NCBI GenBank assembly: GCA_004282745.1
Contig: SHMT01000015.1
Span: 60,282 to 124,281, forward strand
Direction: 5' to 3'
Source of the DNA: Candidatus Scalindua sp. SCAELEC01
GTDB lineage: Bacteria; Planctomycetota; Brocadiia; Brocadiales; Scalinduaceae
DNA: 64,000 bases
The position numbers and the translations under genes were made by a program. Positions within the stretch are counted from its first letter, which is position 1; the number at the start of each line of letters is the position of its first letter. The notes beneath the pieces are model-generated. The model was not told the origin of the DNA. It ran no database searches and saw nothing but the letters and a program-made list of their open reading frames with translations. Positions 46,246-55,194 of the stretch are shown here, one piece after another.

Positions 46246-47879
46246 GGTATGAGCTCTTCAAATTCTTTTAAGAAAAACCTGATTGTTGACAATACGGGGT
46301 TTGGTGCTGTTTGCCCAAGCCCACACAAAGAGGCATTTTTCGTGACATGTGCCATCTCTGTCAAAGCCTCAACATCACCCTTGCAACCATTACCGCCCAC
46401 AAGCCTTGTTAATACCTCCAACATCCTTTTCGTTCCAATTCTGCAAGGACCACATTTCCCACAAGACTCTTCTTGAACAAATTCCATAAAATACCTCGCA
46501 ATCTCAACCATCGATGTCTTTTCATCCATAACGATAAGCCCACCAGATCCCATTATTGCTCCAACCTCTTTTACCGACTCATAGTCAATTGGTAAATCCA
46601 GATGTTCAGTAGGAACACAGCCTCCCGAAGGCCCTCCCATCTGAGCCGCCTTAAACTGGCGACGTCCCGGTATCCCACCTCCAATATCGAAAACAATCTC
46701 CCTCAGCGTTGTTCCCATAGGAACTTCTACCAATCCGGTATTCTTAACATTCCCCGCCAGCGCAAATATTTTCGTGCCAGCACCATTTTTCGTACCAAAT
46801 TGCTTATACCAATCTGAACCATGTTGCATTATTAAGGGAACGTTAGCAAATGTCTCCACATTATTTATATTGGTGGGCTTCTTCCATAAACCCGAGATCG
46901 CAGGAAAAGGCGGACGAGGACGCGGCATCCCCCTCTTACCCTCAATAGATGCAATCAATGCTGTTTCCTCACCGCACACAAAGGCACCAGCACCCTTTTT
47001 AATCTCCAGATCAAAATTAAAACCTGAGCCCAGGATATTATCACCCAGTAAGTTGAGCTGGCGTGCTTGATTAATAGCACACTCAAGATGATCAATCGCA
47101 ATTGGATATTCGGCTCTCACATAGACAAAACCTTTATTGGCACCCATAGCAAAAGCCGCTGTAATCATCCCTTCAACAACAGAATGCGGATCACCTTCCA
47201 ATATCGCCCTATCCATAAAGGCTCCCGGATCTCCTTCGTCCGCATTGCATACAACGTACTTTATATCACTCTTTGCTTGTCGAACAAACCCCCACTTAGT
47301 CCCTGTTGGGAAGCCACCACCGCCCCTCCCCCTGAGTCCGGAATTCTCAATTTCTTTAATAATTTCCTCAGGTTGAAGGTTAAAGAGTGCTTTTGCCAGA
47401 CCTTCATATCCATTGTTCGCTATATAGTGCTCAACATTGTTTGGATCAATTACCCCACAGTTTCTCAAAATAAGCTTTTGCTGTTTATTGTAAAAGGGGA
47501 TATCTTTTACATGCGGAATCTTTTTTCCCGCTTCGGCATAACAAAGCTTATTAATGACCTCCCCCTTCAAAATTGTACTTGATATGATTTCAGGGACAAT
47601 ATCTACCGTCACCCTCCCGTAGAAAATTCCCGGTGGATCTATCGTCATAACGGGAGCTCTTGCGCACAACCCCTGGCAACCTGTCTCGACAACTTCAACT
47701 CTATCTTCCAAGCCCTGCATCTTGACCTGTTGTTGAAATTCACCGTATACCTCTTCAGCACCAAGAGCACGACACCCCGTCATACAAACATATACCCTCA
47801 CCTTATCGGACTTGAGCTTTTCTTCACACGCCCTCTTCATGGCAAGGAGATCATTATTTGATATTAAACGCTTTAGCAT
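46242..47879 (-). CDS. nuoF: NuoF-type NADH-binding flavoprotein subunit
   Basis: A 545-aa subunit that takes electrons from NADH to FMN and a 4Fe-4S cluster. The N-terminus has an extra thioredoxin-like 2Fe-2S domain (CMTGC and CQGLC) as in HoxF, HndC and bifurcating hydrogenases. Then NAD/FMN-binding blocks SGLRGRGGGGFPTGTKW and CNADEGDPGAFMDR, and a C-terminal cluster site ESCGKCGPCRIGT. There are no extra C-terminal ferredoxin motifs. It is paired with nuoE. No NuoG-like or hydrogenase subunit follows in the window, so the complex may be a soluble diaphorase. Confidence 0.93.
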   Translation of the reverse strand: MLKRLISNNDLLAMKRACEEKLKSDKVRVYVCMTGCRALGAEEVYGEFQQQVKMQGLEDRVEVVETGCQGLCARAPVMTIDPPGIFYGRVTVDIVPEIISSTILKGEVINKLCYAEAGKKIPHVKDIPFYNKQQKLILRNCGVIDPNNVEHYIANNGYEGLAKALFNLQPEEIIKEIENSGLRGRGGGGFPTGTKWGFVRQAKSDIKYVVCNADEGDPGAFMDRAILEGDPHSVVEGMITAAFAMGANKGFVYVRAEYPIAIDHLECAINQARQLNLLGDNILGSGFNFDLEIKKGAGAFVCGEETALIASIEGKRGMPRPRPPFPAISGLWKKPTNINNVETFANVPLIMQHGSDWYKQFGTKNGAGTKIFALAGNVKNTGLVEVPMGTTLREIVFDIGGGIPGRRQFKAAQMGGPSGGCVPTEHLDLPIDYESVKEVGAIMGSGGLIVMDEKTSMVEIARYFMEFVQEESCGKCGPCRIGTKRMLEVLTRLVGGNGCKGDVEALTEMAHVTKNASLCGLGQTAPNPVLSTIRFFLKEFEELIP

Positions 47880-47893
47880 TATTCACTCCCAAG

Positions 47894-48382
47894 TTATTTA
47901 TTCGTATATGTGCCTACAATTTCAGACGTTTTTTCTGCTGTTAATTTTCCGTAATACCTCTCATCTATCATCATTACCGGCGCGAGAAAACATGTCCCTA
48001 TACATGCTACTGTTTCAAGCGTAAATTGATAATCAGCAGTTGTCCCTCCCTCTCTTACCTGCAATTCATCTCTCAGCTTTTGCTTCACATCTTCTGCTCC
48101 CTTTACGTGACAAGCAGTTCCGCTACAAACCTTTACAGCATGCTTACCTCGTGGTTCCAGAGCAAACTGGGAATAGAAAGTGATTACGCCAAAGATTCTG
48201 GTTAAGGGAATATCCATTAAATTTGAGATCTCCTTCAACACAGGTTTTGGTAAATATCCATATTCATCTTGTGTGTTTTGCAAAACAGAGATAAGATTAG
48301 GGTCATCTCTATCAGTAAATTTTGAAACAATGCCTCTCACACGACTTATGTCTATTTCTTTACTACTCTCTTTTCCTTCCAC
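47894..48382 (-). CDS. nuoE: NuoE-type 2Fe-2S subunit (24 kDa)
   Basis: A 162-aa thioredoxin-like ferredoxin that partners NuoF. The four cluster cysteines are visible as CSGTAC and CIGTC. The IFGVITFYSQFALEPRGKH block is family-typical. Its start overlaps the 3' end of purQ by 31 bp, and nuoF begins about 14 bp after its stop, so purQ-nuoE-nuoF look co-transcribed. Confidence 0.94.
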   Translation of the reverse strand: MEGKESSKEIDISRVRGIVSKFTDRDDPNLISVLQNTQDEYGYLPKPVLKEISNLMDIPLTRIFGVITFYSQFALEPRGKHAVKVCSGTACHVKGAEDVKQKLRDELQVREGGTTADYQFTLETVACIGTCFLAPVMMIDERYYGKLTAEKTSEIVGTYTNK

Positions 48383-49203
48383 AATTTCTCCCTCATATAA
48401 TCAACCGCGTTTCGAAAAATTACTATACCGTCCCCCTCACCTTTTAAACCTTCACGCGTCCATCGCGGATGCTGGGTCGGTTCAATATAACGTTCGGGAT
48501 GCGGCATGATCCCAAGGATACGGCCTGTTGGATCACACACCCCGGCAACATTACCAATTGAACCATTTGGATTCCAGGGATAACCAGACTCATTACCCTC
48601 TTTATCAACATACGTAAAAACTATCTGTCCCGATTGAGAAAGTAATTCAAACTCCTCCTCACTCTTTCCTATAAACTTACCCTCCGCATGCGCCACCGGA
48701 ATATATAATATCGTATCCTTTTCAATAAAAACAGATTTATTTGAAAAAGCCTTCACATAGACCCACCGATCTTCAAACTTATTAGAGTCATTGTACGTTA
48801 GAGTAAACGCCTGCCCCCCTATACCTTCAGAATCAGCGAAACCGTTTACCCGTGGCAACAGGCCCATTTTAACGAGCACTTGAAAACCGTTACAAATCCC
48901 CATAATCAGTTTTCCCTCGTCGACAAACCGAAGAAGATCATTTAACAGATGATAGCGAAGTTGATTTGCCAAAACCTTCCCTGCCGCCACATCATCTCCA
49001 TAAGTGAATCCTCCCGGTAAAACCACCATTTGATACAAATCCAAAAGGTCCTTTTCCTTCACCAACTGATTGATGTGTACCAAGTCAACGGTGGCACCAA
49101 CTTTTTCAAGGGCATACCTTGTCTCATAATCACAATTCGTCCCTGCGGTACGAATAATAACAACTTTTGGTCTCAGTTCGTTACCCGTTTCATCTCTTAT
49201 CAC
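48352..49203 (-). CDS. purQ: Phosphoribosylformylglycinamidine synthase subunit PurQ
   Basis: Glutaminase subunit of FGAM synthase in purine synthesis. The 283-aa protein has PGGFTYGDDVAAG, the nucleophile Cys in MGICNGFQVLVKMG and a C-terminal GIMPHPERYIEP with the catalytic His/Glu. It is longer than the 230-aa small form. purL lies 213 bp upstream; the intervening region holds a partial R1 repeat. Confidence 0.96.
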   Translation of the reverse strand: MIRDETGNELRPKVVIIRTAGTNCDYETRYALEKVGATVDLVHINQLVKEKDLLDLYQMVVLPGGFTYGDDVAAGKVLANQLRYHLLNDLLRFVDEGKLIMGICNGFQVLVKMGLLPRVNGFADSEGIGGQAFTLTYNDSNKFEDRWVYVKAFSNKSVFIEKDTILYIPVAHAEGKFIGKSEEEFELLSQSGQIVFTYVDKEGNESGYPWNPNGSIGNVAGVCDPTGRILGIMPHPERYIEPTQHPRWTREGLKGEGDGIVIFRNAVDYMREKLWKEKRVVKK

Positions 49204-49224
49204 CGTAATATTTTTGTTCCTTTA

Positions 49225-49265
49225 CCATACTAAAACCAATTTGGTTTTCGGCTTTAGTAGTATAT
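49225..49265 (+). repeat. Partial R1 repeat upstream of purQ
   Basis: The sequence atactaaaaccaatttggtt followed by ttcggctttagtagtat matches the first end of the 111-bp R1 unit and then diverges. It forms a palindrome of its own about 20 bp before the purQ start codon. Confidence 0.5.
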
Positions 49266-49416
49266 TGTACCACAGCTTTATTATTAAATATTTTAAGGGT
49301 TCGCGAACCCGAACAGGCCAAAGGCGTAGTAAAGCAGCCTATACGATAACGGTTTTTAGTCAAAAAAACAAGAAAACGTCATTTTGTAGGCTAAACGTTC
49401 AATGAAGCAACCGGGC

Positions 49417-52311
49417 CTAGAACCTCAGGGTTGCCTGCCATACTTCTTTGAGATCATAAATTTTTTCAGAAATGAGGAGGGCTCCATTACGAGCACGAAC
49501 CGTAAAGAGTTCATTCTCCATAACCCTCCCAATACACCCACAGGGTATATCACGTAACAACCCTTCAAACTCTTTTTTATTATCCATCTGTACTTCAACG
49601 ATAAAGCGGGAGTTTGATTCAGAGAAAAGGATTACATCGTCTTTCACAACATCTGCTTCAACAGGAACGCCAGAGAGCTGCAACTCCAGGCCATAACCAC
49701 CGGAAAAGCTCATCTCAGCCGCTGCAACGGCTAGCCCCCCTTCCGAACAGTCATGACACGATCGCACCAAACCTCTGTCAATTGCGTTTGCCAAAGAATC
49801 CATCACCGGTTTCCCTATTTTCGTATCTACTCTTGGAACGCTATTACCAATAAAGCCATAATTCTGATAATAGTGAGAGCCTCCTAGTTCAGCCTTTGTT
49901 AGGCCTACGATGTAGACAAAATTACCCGGCTCTTTCACATCCATGGATACCGCCTTTGTCACATCCGGCATCACACAGAGAGCAGAGATTAAGAGTGAAT
50001 GTGGTATTGAAACGGTTCGATCTCCAAGTTTAAATTCATTATGCAAACTATCCTTTCCCGAGATAAAGGGGGCCTCATAATAGAGAGCGGTATCGTAACA
50101 CCCTTTCGCCGCCTCAACGAGATCTCCCAAATATTCAGGGGTATCACTATTTCCCCAACTAAAATTATCAAGAAGTGCAACTCTCTCCAAATTACCCCCT
50201 ACAGAGATAATTTGCCTTAATGCCTCGTCAATTGCCGAAGCCGCCATATGATAAGCATCAATATCTCCATATTTGGGATTCATACCATTAGAAACAGCAA
50301 TACCTTTATTTGAGTGTAAGACCGGCCTTATGACACACGCATCGCCAGGGCCATCATTATTAATCCCCTGAAGCGGCTTCAAAACACTCCCCCCCTGTAC
50401 TTCATGATCATATTGTCGAATTACCCACTCTTTACTACAAACGTTCCATGATGAGAGAATCTTCTTCAAATCTTCACCATAATCCGTTTTATCACCTATT
50501 TGTGGTTCTTCATTATTGGAAGAGCGTCCCGTAGCCTTCCGCTTAATCCGAGGAAATCCCTTATGTAAGAACAACATCTCAAGGTCCGCCACCATTTCTC
50601 CCTGATACCGTAAACGCAGTTTCTTATCTCCCGTAAACTCTCCGATAATTACGGCCTCAACATCTTCCCGCTCAAAAACATCCTTTATCTTTCCAATATT
50701 TCCCGGAGGAACTGAAAGCACCATCCTCTCTTGAGCCTCAGATATCCAGATTTCTGAATAGTTCAATCCCTCATATTTAAGCGGTACTTTTTCCAGGTCC
50801 ACAACCACTCCCAACTCTTCTCCCATTTCACCAATAGCGGAAGATAATCCACCCGCTCCGCAATCGGTAATATTATTATATAAGCCGCGATCACGTGCCT
50901 CCAACAGTGCATCCGTAATCTTTTTCTCCATGATTGGATTTCCAATTTGAACCGCCCCTCCACTCACAACTTCAGATTGTTGTGTCAATCCAACAGATGA
51001 GAATGTAGCACCGTGAATACCATCTCTTCCAGTCCTGCCACCTACCAGCAATATAAGATCGCCGCAGTGAGATCCCTTTTCACATTTGTCCTTTGGTATC
51101 AGACCCACATTTCCACAAAAAACAAGTGGATTATAGAGATACCGTTTATCAAAGAAGATTGCACCGTTTGCAGTAGGAATACCCATACGGTTTCCATAAT
51201 CACGGACACCCGATACCACCCCCTTGAAAGTCCTTCTTGGGTGAAGCACGCCATCCGGAACCTCTTCATTCGGCACATCCAAAGGCCCAAAACAAAAAAC
51301 ATCGGTATTTAAGATTGGTTTAGCGCCAAGTCCTGTGCCGAGGGTATCTCTAATTACACCACCGAGCCCCGTATTTGCCCCACCATAGGGTTCTATTGCT
51401 GATGGATGATTGTGTGTCTCTACTTTAAAACAGATATTATACTCTTCATCAAACTCAATAATACCCGCATTATCCTTAAACACTGAAACACACCAAGGTT
51501 TTTTTAATTCTGAAGTTACCTTCATGATAGTATGAGCGAGAAGATCGTCAATGACTTCGCCATCGTAATCTATAATGCCCTTCAGCGTCTTATGCAAACA
51601 GTGTTCAGACCATGTTTGTGCAATAGTCTCCAATTCCACATCCGTCGGATCTCTCCCGAGTTCTGCAAAATAACGCTGAACAGCCTTCATCTCATCGATA
51701 GTTAATGATAATTGCCCTCGTTCACTGATAGAGAGAAGTTCAGCATCATCAACACCCGTAATCTCAAGGGTATTTTTCTTGAAAACAGCGCCTACCAGAC
51801 TCTTTCCATCTCCATGAACCGAGGAATCTTTATTAATAAAAACATCTTCAATAGTCCTATTGGAAAGTATCTTGTCTGCAACGGTTTCAATCTGCTCAAC
51901 CGTAAGCGCACCCGTTATCAGAAACCTCCTTGCCGTCTTAACTGAGTCAACCTGAAGGCCCAGATCTTTCACCCCTCTCATAACCGTTGACTCTACGGGG
52001 TCCATTACTCCGCGCTTCCGGATTACGTCTACCGTGTAAAAAGCATTGCCCTCTTGCTTTTCCTGAACAGACCTCTTCTTTTCAGATACATTACCATTAA
52101 CAGTGTACTTTTGGGTCAATGTGTCCGTGAGCAACTCTTCGCAAATAAACCGAATCTCCTCTTTCGACAGGTCACTATCTACTAAGTAGATCTGCACAAT
52201 ACGGATTTCATCTACCAAAGTAATTCCGATATTTTCAATCTCAGCCTTTGCCTCATTTCCCAGAACATCTGGAAATTCTCTCTTTGTAAAAACTTCTATC
52301 CGACTCTCCAT
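49417..52311 (-). CDS. purL: FGAM synthase: PurS-like domains fused to PurL
   Basis: A 964-aa protein. Residues 1-185 are two tandem PurS-like alpha/beta domains (IRIVQIYLVDSDLSKEE and VKTARRFLITGALTVEQ). The PurL part starts near 205 with DPTDVELETIAQTWSEHCLHKT, then VETHNHPSAIEPYGGANTG, TDCGAGGLSSAIGEMGEE and a C-terminal SCHDCSEGGLAVAAAEM. There is no glutaminase domain; PurQ is separate. Thus the enzyme is intermediate between the three-subunit PurSLQ and the single-chain form. Confidence 0.95.
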   Translation of the reverse strand: MESRIEVFTKREFPDVLGNEAKAEIENIGITLVDEIRIVQIYLVDSDLSKEEIRFICEELLTDTLTQKYTVNGNVSEKKRSVQEKQEGNAFYTVDVIRKRGVMDPVESTVMRGVKDLGLQVDSVKTARRFLITGALTVEQIETVADKILSNRTIEDVFINKDSSVHGDGKSLVGAVFKKNTLEITGVDDAELLSISERGQLSLTIDEMKAVQRYFAELGRDPTDVELETIAQTWSEHCLHKTLKGIIDYDGEVIDDLLAHTIMKVTSELKKPWCVSVFKDNAGIIEFDEEYNICFKVETHNHPSAIEPYGGANTGLGGVIRDTLGTGLGAKPILNTDVFCFGPLDVPNEEVPDGVLHPRRTFKGVVSGVRDYGNRMGIPTANGAIFFDKRYLYNPLVFCGNVGLIPKDKCEKGSHCGDLILLVGGRTGRDGIHGATFSSVGLTQQSEVVSGGAVQIGNPIMEKKITDALLEARDRGLYNNITDCGAGGLSSAIGEMGEELGVVVDLEKVPLKYEGLNYSEIWISEAQERMVLSVPPGNIGKIKDVFEREDVEAVIIGEFTGDKKLRLRYQGEMVADLEMLFLHKGFPRIKRKATGRSSNNEEPQIGDKTDYGEDLKKILSSWNVCSKEWVIRQYDHEVQGGSVLKPLQGINNDGPGDACVIRPVLHSNKGIAVSNGMNPKYGDIDAYHMAASAIDEALRQIISVGGNLERVALLDNFSWGNSDTPEYLGDLVEAAKGCYDTALYYEAPFISGKDSLHNEFKLGDRTVSIPHSLLISALCVMPDVTKAVSMDVKEPGNFVYIVGLTKAELGGSHYYQNYGFIGNSVPRVDTKIGKPVMDSLANAIDRGLVRSCHDCSEGGLAVAAAEMSFSGGYGLELQLSGVPVEADVVKDDVILFSESNSRFIVEVQMDNKKEFEGLLRDIPCGCIGRVMENELFTVRARNGALLISEKIYDLKEVWQATLRF

Positions 52312-52403
52312 ATTTCCTTAACCAGAAATCTTCCCGATTTTCCTCATGAAACGAGCCTTAAAACTCTCTCGCAGGTTCAAACACAGATACATACTTCCAT
52401 AAT

Positions 52404-53255
52404 TTATTTCAAATATGAGTCACGCACTGACTTTGCTCTTTGCAACCTTTCTAAAACTTTATTGTCATTTCCTTCTTCGATCTCCTTTACCATGGATTTG
52501 ATTTCTTCAGAAAATTGACGAAGTGCACTTACTAGCGCTAACCTATTTTGTTTACAGATGCTTGCCCAGAGTTCCGGATCCCCCGAAGCAACCCGTGTTG
52601 TATCCTTTAAACCATTGGCCCCATATCCCCAATACTCATCATTAATCACATTGGTAAGTCCAGAAGCGACAAAATGGGGCAGGTGACTAATATAGGCAAC
52701 TATCTCATCATGCGCACGTGGATTTAAGATCTTAACTTTTGCACCGAGCGCATTCCACATATCAGTTATCTTTTTTGTGCACTCTTTTGGGCTCCTGTTT
52801 GCGGGTGTTAAGACACAAATACTCCCCTCAAAAAGATCAGGCAAAGCAAATTCCACACCCCTCTGCTCTGAGCCGGCAAGTGGATGCGCGCCTATAAAAT
52901 AGCACGTATCTCCATTCTCTTTTAACACGTCTTCTAATTGCGAAACAATATACCCTTTTGTACTTCCAACGTCGGTAAGAATAGCACCTCTTTTCATAGA
53001 AGGGACTATCTTTTTTGCGAGGCCGGGTATAAGATCAACAGAAGTTGCTAAAATTACAATATCCGCCCGCTCTACGGCTGTCCCTATGTCACAGGTACCT
53101 TCATCGATAGCCTGTATCTCAAGCGCCTTATCCAAAGACAACTTACGGTGACCAACACCGATAACTAACGTTGCCAATCCTCTCTGTTTCAATCCAAGTC
53201 CTATCGAACCACCAATTAATCCAGTACCAATTATCGTAACAATTCCAAAATTCAT
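52404..53255 (-). CDS. tyrA: Prephenate dehydrogenase
   Basis: Oxidises prephenate to 4-hydroxyphenylpyruvate in tyrosine synthesis. The 283-aa protein has the Rossmann motif GTGLIGGSIGLGLKQRG, then DVGSTKG and GAHPLAGSEQRGVEFA with the catalytic His region, and AYISHLPHFVASGL. There is no chorismate mutase or ACT domain. It is first of a minus-strand run (tyrA, purL, purQ, nuoE, nuoF, P-loop). Confidence 0.94.
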   Translation of the reverse strand: MNFGIVTIIGTGLIGGSIGLGLKQRGLATLVIGVGHRKLSLDKALEIQAIDEGTCDIGTAVERADIVILATSVDLIPGLAKKIVPSMKRGAILTDVGSTKGYIVSQLEDVLKENGDTCYFIGAHPLAGSEQRGVEFALPDLFEGSICVLTPANRSPKECTKKITDMWNALGAKVKILNPRAHDEIVAYISHLPHFVASGLTNVINDEYWGYGANGLKDTTRVASGDPELWASICKQNRLALVSALRQFSEEIKSMVKEIEEGNDNKVLERLQRAKSVRDSYLK

Positions 53256-53350
53256 AGAAAAATCAGCTCATCTCCATCTTCTCTTCAACCGGGTGGCTGG
53301 CAACTATCCCTAAAAGCCACATAATGTGTTTACTCAGCAAAAAACTGGTA

Positions 53351-53462
53351 TATACTAAAACCGATTTGGTTTGCGGTTTTATCGGAAACCAAATCTTGGT
53401 GAAGGCATACTCGCTCAATTTTATCTCGGATTTTATCCGAAAACTATTATGAGATGAGTATA
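53351..53462 (+). repeat. Two-hairpin dispersed repeat (R1), copy 2
   Basis: A 112-bp copy in the same orientation as copy 3. Stem 1 is gatttggtttgc against ggaaaccaaatc (11 of 12 pairs). Stem 2 keeps the tcggat/atccga core and gagtata end. It starts about 96 bp before the tyrA start codon on the minus side. Confidence 0.85.
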
Positions 53463-53500
53463 CCATACTCTTTAGAAGCTATTTTGCAAAATGAGCTCGT

Positions 53501-53529
53501 ATGATATAATAATTTTTTTAGTCATTCAA
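53501..53529 (-). promoter_or_regulatory. Promoter candidate for tyrA
   Basis: Minus-strand TTGAAT (53524-53529), 17-bp spacer, TATCAT (53501-53506). The predicted start near 53494 gives a leader of about 240 bases containing R1 copy 2. Confidence 0.45.
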
Positions 53530-53651
53530 GGGTGAAAAAAAAAACGGTAAAATAATGTTCGCCTGTTATTTTCTTCTTTCTCTTCTCTTTTTAACACCTC
53601 TTTTTATCAAAAAAGGTTTTCTTTTTAAAAAATTGAATTTTCTATATTTTC

Positions 53652-53679
53652 TTGATTTGAACAAAAAAATTGCTAGAAT
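53652..53679 (+). promoter_or_regulatory. Promoter candidate for accA
   Basis: TTGATT (53652-53657), 16-bp spacer, TAGAAT (53674-53679). The predicted start near 53686 gives a leader of about 140 bases containing R1 copy 3. A second candidate (TTGCAA 53484-53489, TATAAT 53505-53510, 15-bp spacer) lies upstream. Confidence 0.45.
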
Positions 53680-53695
53680 TGCGTAAACGGCTATT

Positions 53696-53806
53696 TATAC
53701 TAAAACCGACCTGGTTTTCGGTTTTGGTGAAAACCAGATCTTGGTGAAGGTATACTCACTCAGTTTTTCTCGGATTTTATCCGAAAACCACTATGAAATG
53801 AGTATA
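53696..53806 (+). repeat. Two-hairpin dispersed repeat (R1), copy 3
   Basis: A 111-bp copy. Stem 1 is gacctggttttc against gaaaaccagatc: relative to copy 1 one pair changed T-A to C-G on both sides, a compensatory change, and one pair was lost. It ends about 15 bp before the accA ribosome site. Confidence 0.85.
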
Positions 53807-53828
53807 TCAATATAAAAAGGATTCCTGC

Positions 53829-54839
53829 ATGTCAAAGAAAAGTGCCAACCTTGATGATCCTATTGTCGAGATTGAACTCCGTATCCAAAAGCTACAGAAT
53901 GACCCTAAAAAGGTAGATGCATTAACTGAGATAGAAAAATTAGAGGGAGAGAAGAAAATTCTTCTCAAAAACATCTACACAAAACTCTCACCTTATGACA
54001 TTATACAAATTTCCCGACACCCACTTCGACCACCGGTATCTGATTACATCAGTCTTATGGTAGATGATTTTATCGAATTACACGGTGATCGCAGTTTTGG
54101 TGACGATAAGGCAATAATTACCGGCATGGGCAAATTCGGCAATCACCGAGCCTTGATTGTTGGCCACCAAAAAGGAAAAACAACAAAGGAGCGAATTACG
54201 TACAACTTTGGGATGCCTAACCCGGAAGGGTATCGAAAGGCATTGCACAAAATGAAGTTAGCAGAGAAATTTCATTTGCCTATCGTGGCACTGATTGACA
54301 CCCCGGGAGCAAATCCTGATATCGGCGCCGAAGAACGGGGACAAGCTCATGCAATAGCTATTAATATCGCTGAGATGACGAGACTCAAAACCCCCATAAT
54401 CTGTATTGTGATTGGCGAAGGTGGCAGCGGTGGCGCACTTGGGATAGGGGTTGGTGATAAGTTTTCAATTCTTGAATACGCCTACTGTTCTGTAATTTCT
54501 CCGGAAGGTTGTGCCGCTATTCTATGGAAAAGTAAAGATAATGCCGAAGACGCGGCAAATGCGCTCAAATTAACGGCTAATGATCTGTATGAATTGGGAA
54601 TTGTGGATGAAGTAATCCCGGAACCGCTCGGTGCAGCACATCGCAACCCTCAAGAGATGGCTAATACTTTAAAGAACACAATTGTGCGGTACCTTGAGGA
54701 ACTCCAGGATATTCCTCCAGATACGTTGCTTGAGAATCGATTTAAAAAATATAGAAATATGGGCCGTTTCCAAAATGGAGATGGAGATACAGATAAAAAA
54801 CCTGTGGATACAATAAAAGCCGAAGAGTCGATTCTCTAA
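53829..54839 (+). CDS. accA: Acetyl-CoA carboxylase carboxyltransferase subunit alpha
   Basis: Half of the carboxyltransferase that makes malonyl-CoA for fatty acid synthesis. The 336-aa protein has an N-terminal helical pair (DPIVEIELRIQKLQ), HPLRPPVSDYI, ELHGDRSFGDDKAI, GMPNPEGYRKALHKM and the oxyanion GEGGSGGALGIGVGD. AAGGA about 7 bp upstream supports the start. The last 25 residues are a variable polar tail. accD is not nearby. Confidence 0.97.
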   Translation: MSKKSANLDDPIVEIELRIQKLQNDPKKVDALTEIEKLEGEKKILLKNIYTKLSPYDIIQISRHPLRPPVSDYISLMVDDFIELHGDRSFGDDKAIITGMGKFGNHRALIVGHQKGKTTKERITYNFGMPNPEGYRKALHKMKLAEKFHLPIVALIDTPGANPDIGAEERGQAHAIAINIAEMTRLKTPIICIVIGEGGSGGALGIGVGDKFSILEYAYCSVISPEGCAAILWKSKDNAEDAANALKLTANDLYELGIVDEVIPEPLGAAHRNPQEMANTLKNTIVRYLEELQDIPPDTLLENRFKKYRNMGRFQNGDGDTDKKPVDTIKAEESIL

Positions 54840-54976
54840 GAAAAATGCTGAGGAATTAGTGATTGTGAACATGTGAAGTTCAAGTGAGATCAGGTTCCGA
54901 ATACTGAAAATCACTCTGTTATCGGCAAGTCTTACCGATAACATGCTCCTCCCTTTTCCCATTTCCACGTTTATCA

Positions 54977-55162
54977 ATGAACATGAGAATAATTGTTTAC
55001 CCTCTTAAGAAAATATTACGTACTGTCTCCTTAATGATTATTCCCATTTTGAGTTTCTGCAATGCGCAACCCGAAAAGGATCTTGTTACGTATTTGAAGG
55101 AATTCTACCCAAACAGCCACAAAAAATGTCTACAATATGTATCTAACGCTCCTGATAAATAG
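54977..55162 (+). CDS. Possible small exported protein, 61 aa
   Basis: An N-terminal hydrophobic stretch (VSLMIIPILSFC, about 17-28) after a basic segment looks like a signal or lipoprotein leader, followed by about 33 polar residues with a second Cys. No good ribosome site and no recognised family. It sits between accA and the next hypothetical gene with a 32-bp gap. It may not be a gene. Confidence 0.3.
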   Translation: MNMRIIVYPLKKILRTVSLMIIPILSFCNAQPEKDLVTYLKEFYPNSHKKCLQYVSNAPDK

Positions 55163-55194
55163 ATACTCAAAATCCTTAAAAAAAGGTAACTATC

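Larger units (their letters stand above)
53256..53828. other. Divergent tyrA-accA regulatory region
   Basis: A 573-bp region with two full R1 repeats (53351-53462 and 53696-53806). Promoter candidates for both genes lie between the repeats, so each mRNA leader would contain one repeat. Near 53540-53650 it is very AT-rich. Confidence 0.6.
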
